DNA of 62,112 bases from Streptomyces odontomachi. GTDB taxonomy: Bacteria; Actinomycetota; Actinomycetes; Streptomycetales; Streptomycetaceae. Below the pieces are notes generated by a model. That model ran no database searches. It had not been told where the DNA came from and was given only the letters and a program-made list of their open reading frames with translations. Numbering within the stretch: position 1 is the stretch's first letter; each line of letters opens with the position of its first letter. The stretch spans positions 1-62,112 of the forward strand of contig NZ_JAMJWG010000036.1 of the NCBI RefSeq assembly GCF_024435355.1, written 5' to 3'. Below, piece after piece: positions 50,223 through 57,327 of the stretch. The translations under genes were made by a program, and so were the position numbers.

Positions 50223-50969
50223 TCATGCGGACGACTGCGGCGCCGTCCCGGCCTCCGGTTCCGGTCCCGCCCGGTGCGGGCGGTTCTCGGCCACCGCGAT
50301 CACACCGCGGACGGCGAACGCGGCTCCCACGCCGAGCGCGGCACCCACCAGCACGTCGCTCGGGTAGTGCACGCCGGTGTACACCCGGGACAGCGCCACG
50401 GCGGCGGCCAGCGGGGCGACGGCCGTGCCCCAGCGCCCCGACTCCAGCGCGACGCCCGTCGCGAACGCGGCGGCCGACGCCGCGTGGCCGGACGGGAAGG
50501 ACGTGGTGACCGGCTGCCGTTTCAACTGCCGGACCAGCGGCACCGCGTCCAGCAACGGCCGCGGGCGGCGCACCGAGCGCTTGCCGAAGGTGTTGATCGT
50601 GGCCGACGCCAGCGCCAGCGACGCCACGCCGTGGGCGGCGGCGCGCCGGGAGCGCGGGGTCCGGGTGGCGGTGATGCATGCGGCGACCGTGAACCAGAGC
50701 ACGCCGTGGTTCGCCGCCCGACTCAGCCGTGGCAGGACCCGGTCGGCGCCCGGCCAGTGCCGTCCGGCCAGGGCCTCGAAGGTCCGCACGTCCACGGCGA
50801 GCAGCCGGCCCAGCGTCGCCCGTCCCATCGAGGCGGCCGGGGCATCGGAATCATCGACGTCAGCACACATCCCCCACGCATACCCGCAGTTGAGGGCGGC
50901 CATCCGCTCGGACGCGGCACTTTGCGCCGCGCCGCCGGCGGGGCGACCTTCGGCGCCGTGGGCGGTCAT
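50223..50969 (-). CDS. PAP2-family membrane phosphatase
   Basis: A 248-residue integral membrane phosphatase of the PAP2/undecaprenyl-pyrophosphatase superfamily. All three active-site motifs are present: GKRSVRRPRP (KRx6RP type), FPSGHAAS, and SRVYTGVHYPSDV with the catalytic His and Asp. The hydrophobic helices start after about 85 residues. The N-terminus is polar, with alternative Met starts at residues 23 and 34, so the start is uncertain. The substrate could be a lipid or prenyl phosphate. It lies downstream of the hibernation-factor gene in the same orientation, beyond a hairpin. Confidence 0.87.
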   Translation of the reverse strand: MTAHGAEGRPAGGAAQSAASERMAALNCGYAWGMCADVDDSDAPAASMGRATLGRLLAVDVRTFEALAGRHWPGADRVLPRLSRAANHGVLWFTVAACITATRTPRSRRAAAHGVASLALASATINTFGKRSVRRPRPLLDAVPLVRQLKRQPVTTSFPSGHAASAAAFATGVALESGRWGTAVAPLAAAVALSRVYTGVHYPSDVLVGAALGVGAAFAVRGVIAVAENRPHRAGPEPEAGTAPQSSA

Positions 50970-50991
50970 GGACTGGGGGTCCTCCGGTGCG

Positions 50992-51010
50992 CGCGGGAAC
51001 GGTTCCCGCG
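50992..51010 (-). terminator. Hairpin after the hibernation-factor gene
   Basis: A perfect inverted repeat, CGCGGGAA-CGG-TTCCCGCG, starts 15 nt beyond the stop of the minus-strand gene at 51025 and ends 23 nt before the PAP2 start. It could terminate or attenuate read-through. Confidence 0.5.
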
Positions 51011-51024
51011 GGGATCGCGCATGA

Positions 51025-52146
51025 TCACCCGGCCGCCGGTTCCTTCCAACGGAGCAGCGCGCCGAGGCCCCCCGCCGGTGCCTCGGTGGGCCCTGCGGCG
51101 CTCAGCGAAAGACCCTGAGCCCCGGTCGTCGCCGCCGACCTCATCAGCGCGTCATCGGCCCGTGCCGGCCAGGGGTCGGGCTCGCCCAGCGGCTTGCCCT
51201 CCGTGCGCCGCACCGCGAGCTGGTCCGGGTCCTCGCCCACCCAGACCTCGCGGTGCGCGTCGGGCCCGTCGGGACGGATCAGCAGCTCGGAGATGCGGTG
51301 CTCCCGGGCCGCCTCGACCAGCTGCGGAACGCCCTCCACGGCACCCGAACGGCCCTCGGCGTCCGGGGCGCGGGCCTGAAGGAAGCGGTCCAGCTCGTCC
51401 GCCGCGCGGGCGTGCACGTACGCGGCGCGCAGCCGCGCAAGCTCGTCCGGGAGCAGCCGGCTGCCCTTGCCGTGCTCGGTCTCGCTGGTGCACTCGCGCA
51501 CCCGCTGCGGGAGCCTGTCACGCACCGCGCGCCGCTCCCGGTCGTCGCCGACGAGCACCACGAGATCGGCGCGGGTCTCCTCATGGGTGGCCGTGATCGC
51601 CTCGGCGATCTGCCCGGCGTTCTGTTCCCAGGTCTCCTCGACGTGCAGCCGGAAGTGGGTTTCCGACCAGTCAGCCGTCCGCGTCCGGTGCACCGGCCAC
51701 TGCTTGCCCGCGATCTCTCCGGCCGCCTCGCCACCCCGCGCGCCGCGCAGCTCCAACTCCGCGCCGCGCCGGTCCACGTAGGCCACCAGGCACAGCGGGT
51801 CCTCGCCCGCCAGGTCGAGCAGCGGCGCGGTGCGCGGCAGGGCCGACCACGTCCCCCAGGTGCCCTGCGGGGCGGCGGCGAGCGGCGGGTCGAGGACCAC
51901 CTGGCCCTGCGTGGCGAACAGGGCACGGCCGGCCGGCTCCGTCGAGTGCCGCAGCTCCTCCAGGGCCGTGCCCACCGCATCGCTGGTCGGCTCGTCGACA
52001 CCCTGCTCCAGCAGCTGCCGCCGGACGTCCCGCGCGATCAGTGAGCGCTCCACGGCGGTGTTCTCGGTGTGCCGTGAGGTGTCGGCGTACACCGAGGCCC
52101 ATGGGCCGGGACGTTCGTAGAGTGGCTGGAGAAAGGCGAGATCCAT
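51025..52146 (-). CDS. Rv2629/Balon-type ribosome hibernation factor (archaeo-eukaryotic RF1-like)
   Basis: A 373-residue protein of the baeRF/Vms1-like family that includes mycobacterial Rv2629, whose relatives (Balon) occupy the ribosomal A site in dormant or stressed cells. It starts MDLAFLQPLYERPGPWASVYADTSRHTENTA, typical of the family. The central domain has LCLVAYVDRRGAELELRG. The third domain has LVVLVGDDRERRAV. The C-terminal domain has ELLIRPDGPDAHREVWVG and LMRSAATTGAQGLSL. No GGQ motif is present, so peptide release is not expected. The start at 52146 is preferred to 52239 by family length (Rv2629 is about 374 residues). A SigB-type promoter lies about 50 nt upstream, fitting stress induction. 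Confidence 0.85.
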   Translation of the reverse strand: MDLAFLQPLYERPGPWASVYADTSRHTENTAVERSLIARDVRRQLLEQGVDEPTSDAVGTALEELRHSTEPAGRALFATQGQVVLDPPLAAAPQGTWGTWSALPRTAPLLDLAGEDPLCLVAYVDRRGAELELRGARGGEAAGEIAGKQWPVHRTRTADWSETHFRLHVEETWEQNAGQIAEAITATHEETRADLVVLVGDDRERRAVRDRLPQRVRECTSETEHGKGSRLLPDELARLRAAYVHARAADELDRFLQARAPDAEGRSGAVEGVPQLVEAAREHRISELLIRPDGPDAHREVWVGEDPDQLAVRRTEGKPLGEPDPWPARADDALMRSAATTGAQGLSLSAAGPTEAPAGGLGALLRWKEPAAG

Positions 52147-52197
52147 AAGTGCCTCCGGGACGCCGTTCATCACATGTCGTCGTACGCTCCCGGGCGG

Positions 52198-52222
52198 GTA
52201 CCCGAACCCTGGACGACAACAC
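52198..52222 (-). promoter_or_regulatory. SigB-type promoter of the hibernation-factor gene
   Basis: Reading leftward, the -35 GTGT (52222-52219), 15 nt, then the -10 GGGTAC (52203-52198). This matches the Streptomyces SigB consensus GNNT-N14-16-GGGTAC/T. The start codon is about 50 nt downstream (52146). Confidence 0.65.
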
Positions 52223-52337
52223 GACGACCCATGCGCCACAACGGACCCTCACACGCCACAGCGAACGACAGATCGCGCGCCCGGCCCGACGGGCGCCACC
52301 ATCCGACGAGCGCCAGACCCAACGAGTGGAGTGTCAC

Positions 52338-52601
52338 ATGTCAGGAGTCGACCCGGGGCGCCTCGACGACCAGCAGCTCATGAAGGAGCTGGAAGCGATC
52401 CACCGCACCCGCCACGACACCCTGCTGCACGGCTCGAACGACGCCCTGCACGCACACAACGAACGCATGGCCCAGTTGGAGGGGGAGTACCTGCGTCGCC
52501 ACCCGCGCCGCCCGGTCGCCGCCGGGCGCACCCGCGCCGGTGCACGGGAACGGGAGGCCGCGGGCGCCGCACGCCGACCGCAGGCGTCGGGCGCCTCGTG
52601 A
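52338..52601 (+). CDS. DUF6158-type small protein
   Basis: An 87-residue hydrophilic protein. Residues 6-55 (GRLDDQQLMKELEAIHRTRH, then ALHAHNERMAQLEGEYLRRHP) form a long charged, probably coiled-coil helix pair that I recognise as the DUF6158 family of Streptomyces. The last 30 residues are Arg/Ala-rich and could bind nucleic acid. GGAG lies 6 nt before the ATG at 52338. It is divergent from the hibernation-factor gene and shares its upstream region. The function is unknown; the context suggests stress or dormancy. Confidence 0.75.
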   Translation: MSGVDPGRLDDQQLMKELEAIHRTRHDTLLHGSNDALHAHNERMAQLEGEYLRRHPRRPVAAGRTRAGAREREAAGAARRPQASGAS

Positions 52602-52662
52602 CGGCGGGGCGCCCGTAGGACATCGTGCGGCTCCGCCGCGGGGGGCGGCGAAGCCGCCGAAG

Positions 52663-52822
52663 AGGGGCGCGGGGAACTGCGCGACCGGCCACGACGCGAC
52701 CCTGCGGGTCGTCACCGGCGCGGAGGGGCTGTTTGCGGGTCGTCACCGGCCCGGAGGGGTTGTTTCTGTCGTGTCCGGACCACCGGCCGAAGGTGGCTGG
52801 TCGCGCAGTTCCCCGCGCCCCT
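52663..52822. repeat. Inverted repeat with 24-bp perfect arms around a 31-bp tandem duplication
   Basis: Arms 52663-52686 and 52799-52822 (AGGGGCGCGGGGAACTGCGC... and its reverse complement) pair perfectly. Between them, a 31-bp unit beginning GCGGGTCGTCACCGGC is repeated in tandem (52704-52734 and 52735-52765) with a few mismatches. The arms share their core with the elements at 44.2 and 30.4 kb. The element fills the 299-bp gap between convergent genes and probably terminates both transcripts. Confidence 0.8.
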
Positions 52823-52900
52823 TGTGTGCGCCTTCGGCGCCACCGCGCGCGGCTCCGGCGCGGATCTCGTCTCCGCACCATCGGCCGGTGGTCTGCGCCG

Positions 52901-53443
52901 TCAGACCGCGGCTCGGCCGAACTCCCTGACGAACGTCTCGCAGAACGCCTTGAGGTCGTCCGGCTTGCGGCTGCTGATCAGCAGGTTGTTCCCCGCTTCA
53001 CACACGTGGACCTGCTCGTCGACCCAGGTGCCGCCGGCGTTGGTGATGTCCGTCTTCAGGCTCGGCCACGAGGTCAGCACCCGCCCGCTTACGCAGTCGG
53101 CCTCCACCATCGTCCACGCCGCGTGGCAGATGGCCGCCACCGGGCGGCCCTGCGTGAAGAAGTCACGCACGAAGGACACCGCGCGCGGGTTCATGCGCAG
53201 GAAGTCGGGATTGGCCACGCCGCCGGGCAGCACGAGGCCGCCGAAGGAGTCGGCGGACGTGTCGTCGACGACTTCCTGCACCGGGAAGGTGTCGGCCCGG
53301 TCGAGATGGTTGAACGCCTGCACCTGGCCGGCCTCGGTCGACACCAGCACGGGCTCGTCACCGGCGTCCTTGACGGCCTTCCAGGGCTCGGTCAGCTCGA
53401 CCTGCTCAACCCCCTCGGGGGCCACGAGAAATGCGATACGCAT
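52901..53443 (-). CDS. DJ-1/PfpI family protein (type 1 glutamine amidotransferase-like)
   Basis: A 180-residue DJ-1/PfpI-superfamily protein, related to general stress protein 18 and YhbO-type glyoxalase/protease-like proteins. The nucleophile elbow is VAAICHAAWTMVEA, with Cys about 110 residues in and His next to it. GLVLPGGVANPDFLR and SRKPDDLKAFCETFVREF at the C-terminus are family features. The ATG at 53443 (MRIAFLVAPEG) is preferred; a GTG at 53452 adds three residues but lies too close to the GAAAGG ribosome site. It lies 112 nt after the CBS-protein stop, beyond a strong hairpin. Confidence 0.9.
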   Translation of the reverse strand: MRIAFLVAPEGVEQVELTEPWKAVKDAGDEPVLVSTEAGQVQAFNHLDRADTFPVQEVVDDTSADSFGGLVLPGGVANPDFLRMNPRAVSFVRDFFTQGRPVAAICHAAWTMVEADCVSGRVLTSWPSLKTDITNAGGTWVDEQVHVCEAGNNLLISSRKPDDLKAFCETFVREFGRAAV

Positions 53444-53487
53444 GCGTGACACGCCTTTCCACGATCGGATTCAGATACGGTGCGGGC

Positions 53488-53522
53488 GCCTGCACGCCGG
53501 GCCGTGCGGGCCCGGCGCAGGC
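53488..53522 (-). terminator. Terminator after the CBS-domain gene
   Basis: GCCTGC-(2-nt bulge)-GCCGGGCC pairs with GGCCCGGC-GCAGGC across a 5-nt loop, giving a 14-bp stem, 34 nt beyond the stop codon at 53556 on the minus strand. Confidence 0.7.
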
Positions 53523-53555
53523 ACCGCGTGAACGGCTCAGGACGGGTCCTCGGAC

Positions 53556-54044
53556 TCACCAACCCCCGGCGTGCGGCCCGGCGAAGTCGGTGGCGCTGCC
53601 TCTGGGGCGCCCCACACCCTGATGCCGTCCGTGCCGGTCCGCGCGGCTGACCTCCGCCAGCGCCGACTCCGGCTGCTGCGCCATGGCGATGTCGCCCAGG
53701 CTGACCATGCCGACCACCCGGCCGTCCTCGACGACCGGCAGCCTGCGGATGGCGTGCTCGCGCATCAGCCCGACGGCCACGGACAGTTCGTCGTCCGGGC
53801 CGACCACCACGGGGTTGGGCGTGCACACCGCTCGTGCGCTCACGGTGAGCGGGTCCGCGCCGTCCGCGACCGCCCGCAGGGTGATGTCACGATCCGTGAG
53901 CACGCCCAGCACATTGCGCTCCGAGGCCACCAGGACGTCACCGATGTCCTGGGCCCTCATCAGTTGTGCTGCCTCCACAAGCGAGGCGTCCGGCGGAACC
54001 ACGACGACACCTGGCGTCATGATCTCCCTGACGAAATCAGCCAT
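53556..54044 (-). CDS. CBS-domain pair protein
   Basis: A 162-residue protein made of two CBS domains: REIMTPGVVVVPPDASLVEAAQLM ... GVLTDRDITLRAVADG and VCTPNPVVVGPDDELSVAVGLM ... GMVSLGDIAMA. Such stand-alone Bateman modules sense adenine nucleotides or related ligands. The 30-residue Gly/Arg/His-rich tail is unlike the core and probably disordered. AAGGA lies 8 nt before the ATG at 54044. A perfect SigB-type promoter lies about 70 bp upstream. In mycobacteria such proteins belong to dormancy or hypoxia regulons, which fits the neighbourhood. Confidence 0.9.
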   Translation of the reverse strand: MADFVREIMTPGVVVVPPDASLVEAAQLMRAQDIGDVLVASERNVLGVLTDRDITLRAVADGADPLTVSARAVCTPNPVVVGPDDELSVAVGLMREHAIRRLPVVEDGRVVGMVSLGDIAMAQQPESALAEVSRADRHGRHQGVGRPRGSATDFAGPHAGGW

Positions 54045-54112
54045 GGTGATGGTCCTTCTGCGTCTCCCTACCGCGTGAGGGGCGCGGTGTGTGCATCACG
54101 ACGCAGCTTGCA

Positions 54113-54137
54113 GTACCCATCGAACGGGTGCCTATGC
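54113..54137 (-). promoter_or_regulatory. SigB-type promoter of the CBS-domain gene
   Basis: Reading leftward, the -35 GCAT (54137-54134), 15 nt, then the -10 GGGTAC (54118-54113). This is the same spacing and -10 as at 52198 and 54571. It overlaps the end of the upstream DUF2795 gene, giving the CBS gene its own stress promoter. Confidence 0.7.
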
Positions 54138-54533
54138 CTCTGCTTCCCCGCCGCGTTCACTCTCCTGGACCAAGGCCTCGGCGAGTTCGTATGCGTTGCC
54201 GTACGTGGCGTCGGCCGGCAGGTCCTGCATCCGCTCGACGAGGGCGTCCGGTGCGTGCCGCTCCTCCAGGGCGGACCGCAACCGGCGGGCCCCGGCCGGG
54301 AACGGCGAACGGCCCAGGTTGCGTGCCAGCTCGTAGTGCAGCCGGTCGACCGGCGCAGGGGAGCGCTGCGGAGTCACCGGACCGGCCGCGACCTCGGGGT
54401 CGTCCTCGGCGAACGGCTCCGGATCGTGCCACTCCTCGGTCCTGGTGGGGTGCCCTGATTGCAGCCAGCCGCGCAGCTCGGCCTTCATCTCGTCGTCGCG
54501 GTAGACGCTTAGCCGGTCACTGCCTCGCTGCAT
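54132..54533 (-). CDS. DUF2795 domain protein
   Basis: A 133-residue protein. The N-terminal part (MQRGSDRLSVYRDDEMKAEL) is charged and is followed by an acidic linker. Residues about 88-130 match DUF2795: LARNLGRSPFPAGARRLRSA, then DLPADATYGNAYELAEAL, a small helical domain of unknown function widespread in actinobacteria. It ends in a Glu/Gly-rich tail. The ATG at 54533 has GGAGG 6 nt upstream. A SigB-type promoter about 40 bp upstream makes it a likely stress gene. Confidence 0.82.
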   Translation of the reverse strand: MQRGSDRLSVYRDDEMKAELRGWLQSGHPTRTEEWHDPEPFAEDDPEVAAGPVTPQRSPAPVDRLHYELARNLGRSPFPAGARRLRSALEERHAPDALVERMQDLPADATYGNAYELAEALVQESERGGEAEA

Positions 54534-54570
54534 GTCTGCCTCCTCGGATTCGGGGACGGGCGACCGTCGC

Positions 54571-54595
54571 GTACCCGATGACGCCGGGACGACAC
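54571..54595 (-). promoter_or_regulatory. SigB-type promoter of the DUF2795 gene
   Basis: Reading leftward, the -35 GTGT (54595-54592), 15 nt, then the -10 GGGTAC (54576-54571). The start codon is at 54533, giving a leader of roughly 30 nt. This is the third copy of the same promoter pattern within 2.4 kb. Confidence 0.7.
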
Positions 54596-54719
54596 GGCCG
54601 TGCAGGAACGACTTGCGAGTTCGGCCCAATTTATGCGGTTTATTCAGGGCCTTCCCGGACACCCGAGCGCTACACCCCCCTTGGACACCCCCTGGAACGC
54701 ACCCCAGAAGGACAGGGCC

Positions 54720-54890
54720 ATGGCCATCCTCGCCGTGTTCATCCCGCTTGGACTGTTGGTGGTACTGGTGGCACTCGGCCGGTACGAGGAGCTGATGCTC
54801 CCGCCCCTGTCGGATGAACCCGAGGAACCCGAAACGGCGGCCGTGCCCAGCGGGGCCGCGGCAGCCGGAGCCCGGTCGGGACACGGCTGA
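54720..54890 (+). CDS. Small single-pass membrane protein
   Basis: A 56-residue protein. MAILAVFIPLGLLVVLVALG (residues 1-20) is one hydrophobic helix, followed by RYEELMLPPLSDEPEEPETA and an Ala/Gly-rich tail. AAGGA lies 7-8 nt before the ATG at 54720. The hydrophobic start followed by an acidic cytoplasmic or periplasmic tail is coherent, unlike shadow frames. It is divergent from the DUF2795 gene and precedes the sigma-factor gene by 239 nt. I do not recognise a family. Confidence 0.65.
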   Translation: MAILAVFIPLGLLVVLVALGRYEELMLPPLSDEPEEPETAAVPSGAAAAGARSGHG

Positions 54891-55129
54891 CCCACACCCG
54901 GGGAACCCGTCTGACCAGGCACGCAGCACATGGCCGCAGGCGCGGCGGAAGCCACCGGCAGGTTTGAGCCGGGCCCACGAGGGCACAGGAAGTGAAGTGC
55001 TTCGGACAGGAGGCACGTCCGTGGGAGAGCGGTGTTCCGCACCCCGGGTGTGTCCCGTACGGCCCGTCAGCGCTCGGCACGCACTCCCACGATGACCGTC
55101 CACCGGCATTCAAGGGAGTGGTTACGCTC

Positions 55130-56008
55130 ATGCGCACCGACACCCGTACGAAGCACCCCCATGACGACGCCCCCGACACCGCGGACGCCTTCCGGCGGCT
55201 GATCGGCATGCCCGACGGTCCCGAGCGCGACACCCTGCGTGACGAGATCGTCGAGGCCTGGCTCCCCATGGCGGACCGACTCGCCGGCCGCTTCCGCGGC
55301 CGCGGCGAGTCCTACGAGGATCTGCGGCAGGTCGCCGCACTCGGTCTGGTGAAGGCCGTCGACCGCTACGACCCGGCGCGTGGCTGCGCGTTCGAAAGCT
55401 ACGCCGTGCCCACCATCACCGGTGAGATCAAGCGGCACTTCCGCGACCACATGTGGACCCTGCACGTCCCGCGCCGCGTCCAGGACCTGCGCAATCGGGT
55501 CCGGTTCGCCTGCCAGGACCTGACCCAGTCGGTCTCCGGACGGCTGCCCAGCGTGCCGGAGATCGCCGAGCGGGCCGGGATGAGCGAGGAGGACGCCCGG
55601 ATCGGTCTCGAGGCGCTGGACAGCTTCACGGCGCTCTCCCTCGACGCCGAGCTGCCGGGGAGCGAGGACGGCTATGCGCTGCGGGACGCGCTCGGATCGC
55701 TGGATCCGGCGCTGGACGTCGTCGTGGACCGGGAGGCCGTGAAGCCGCGGCTGCGGGCGCTGCCGGAGCGGGAACGGGCCATCCTGTACATGCGGTTCTT
55801 CGGCGACATGACGCAGAGCCGCATCGCCGAGCAACTGGGCATCTCCCAGATGCACGTCTCGCGGCTGATCAGCCGCAGCTGCGGGCGGTTGCGGGAGGAC
55901 ATCCTGCACGACCGGGCGCTGCCGGGTGGCGCGCCGGGGACACCCGCAGCGCACCGGCACGAGACGGCGGCGCAGCGGGACGAGGTGCCTCTGCCGCAAG
56001 CCGCGTGA
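55130..56008 (+). CDS. RNA polymerase sigma factor, SigF/SigB/SigG family
   Basis: A 292-residue group 3 sigma factor. Region 2 includes GRGESYEDLRQVAALGLVKA and RYDPARGCAFESYAVPTITG, then EIKRHFRDHMWTLHVPRRVQ. Region 3 includes LGSRLPSVPEIAERAGMSEEDA-like sequence (GRLPSVPEIAERAG). Region 4 includes LPERERAILYMRFFGDMTQS and RIAEQLGISQMHVSRLISRS. This family reads GNNT/GTTT-type -35 and GGGTAY -10 promoters, which occur three times just upstream on the other strand. The tail of about 30 residues is polar. The start is uncertain: the ATG at 55130 is used, and a GTG at 55118 is possible. No anti-sigma gene adjoins. Confidence 0.92.
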   Translation: MRTDTRTKHPHDDAPDTADAFRRLIGMPDGPERDTLRDEIVEAWLPMADRLAGRFRGRGESYEDLRQVAALGLVKAVDRYDPARGCAFESYAVPTITGEIKRHFRDHMWTLHVPRRVQDLRNRVRFACQDLTQSVSGRLPSVPEIAERAGMSEEDARIGLEALDSFTALSLDAELPGSEDGYALRDALGSLDPALDVVVDREAVKPRLRALPERERAILYMRFFGDMTQSRIAEQLGISQMHVSRLISRSCGRLREDILHDRALPGGAPGTPAAHRHETAAQRDEVPLPQAA

Positions 56009-56023
56009 CGGCGCGGTGATCGT

Positions 56024-56079
56024 GGCACCACGGACGGGCCCCCGGGACGCTCCGGCGCCCGGGCGCCCCGATCCGTGCC
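56024..56079. terminator. Hairpin between the sigma factor and PAS-GAF genes
   Basis: Nested inverted repeats (outer GGCAC/GTGCC, inner CCCGGG pairs) fill the gap between the convergent genes, 16 nt after the sigma-factor stop. The stem is interrupted, so the fold is approximate. Confidence 0.5.
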
Positions 56080-56109
56080 GACGACCTCGGACGGGACGGC
56101 CCGAGCGGG

Positions 56110-57255
56110 CTACGCCTGCCGGCGCATCGCCAAGGCGACATGGCGGGACATGAGGTCGACGGTCTGGGCCTCGGCCAGCGAGAAGACCGGCCGGGCGGCC
56201 GTGCGGAACAGCGTGATGACGCCCTGCACCGTGCCGTCCCGGCCGTCCGTGAGGGGGACGCAGATCAGCGAGGTGACATTGGCCCGGAGCAGCACCGGGT
56301 CGCCGGACGCGTCACGTCCGAACTCCTCCGGGTCCTCAGGGCGCACCTTGAGGGCCATGGAGCCGCCCCGGGCGGCCTCCAGGACCAGCGGGCATCCGGC
56401 GGGGTCCTGCTTGACCAGGGAGCCGGCCAGGGCGTCGCCGTCCGGTGCGCCCAGCACGGTGACACGGCGCAGGTGCGCGGCGCCGGCCTCCGCGATCACC
56501 CAGTCGGCGAAGCGGCCGTGCAGCACCCGGGCGGCCCGTTCCAGCACCGCGTCCGGATCGCCCGCCGGGGCGGTGAGCAGGGCCGACGTCATGCCGTCCA
56601 GCAGGTCGGTGAGCGCGGCGTGCCGGGTGGCCTCGCTGAGGTCGGGCAGGACCTGGCCGACCGCGTCGGCCGCCGTCGCGCCCCGCAGGACGCCCGACCG
56701 TGCGTCCGCGGGCTGCAACACCACCAGCACGACGATCCGGGGCTCGTTGGTGGGCCGCAGCGCCGTGAGCGTGGCGCGCACCCGTGCCTCGGGATCCTGC
56801 TGCTGGCGTACCACGAGGCTGCGGTCCCCCTCGCCGCGTGCCACCGCCGCCACCTGGGAACGGAAGGCCGCCCGGTCGGCGTGCGCCAGGAGGCCGGTGA
56901 GCGCACGGCCCGTCGCGTAGCCGGCACGGACGCCGGTGAGCCCGGTCGCCGCGAAGTTCATCCGGCGCACCACCGTCTCGCGGTCCACGAGCGCCACGGC
57001 AAGCGGGAAACGCTGGAACATCACGCGCAGGAGCTGCTGCTCGAGCCGGTCCCCGGTGGGCGCCGTCGATACGCCGCCGCTCACCAATCGCTCGTACAGT
57101 GGCCACAAACGCCCCGCCGCATGGTCGAGCTCGAACAGCGCAGCGTCAAGAACGGCCGGGAGGTCCCCTTCCGGGACGGCACGAGCGTTCTTCAGCTCGG
57201 CGATGCGATGTACGAAGTCGGCGAGCTCCTCGCCGAACTCGTCGGTTTGTGCCAT
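56110..57255 (-). CDS. PAS-GAF sensory protein without output domain
   Basis: A 381-residue signalling protein. Residues about 1-60 are a charged helix. Residues about 75-185 are PAS-like: LLRVMFQRFPLAVALVDRET, then RRMNFAATGLTGVRAGYATG. Residues about 215-381 are GAF: LLDGMTSALLTAPAGDPDAV, FADWVIAEAGAAHLRRV, RANVTSLICVPLTDGRDGTV and ITLFRTAARPVFSLAEAQTV. No PP2C phosphatase, kinase, GGDEF or DNA-binding part follows, so it must act through a partner. It is divergent from a GAF-ANTAR gene, and the two could form one sensory unit. No clear ribosome site precedes the ATG. Confidence 0.82.
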   Translation of the reverse strand: MAQTDEFGEELADFVHRIAELKNARAVPEGDLPAVLDAALFELDHAAGRLWPLYERLVSGGVSTAPTGDRLEQQLLRVMFQRFPLAVALVDRETVVRRMNFAATGLTGVRAGYATGRALTGLLAHADRAAFRSQVAAVARGEGDRSLVVRQQQDPEARVRATLTALRPTNEPRIVVLVVLQPADARSGVLRGATAADAVGQVLPDLSEATRHAALTDLLDGMTSALLTAPAGDPDAVLERAARVLHGRFADWVIAEAGAAHLRRVTVLGAPDGDALAGSLVKQDPAGCPLVLEAARGGSMALKVRPEDPEEFGRDASGDPVLLRANVTSLICVPLTDGRDGTVQGVITLFRTAARPVFSLAEAQTVDLMSRHVALAMRRQA

Positions 57256-57327
57256 GGCTCGAACTTAACCGCTGATTCCGTTTTCCGTGGAAGCGAGCGG
57301 GAAGGCGGCGTGAAAGGAGGCGTGGGT

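Noticed and set aside
52196..52201. The same GGGTACCC read rightward as a promoter for the DUF6158 gene
   Set aside because: The rightward -35 position reads TCGT and fails the GNNT pattern, whereas the leftward reading fits exactly.
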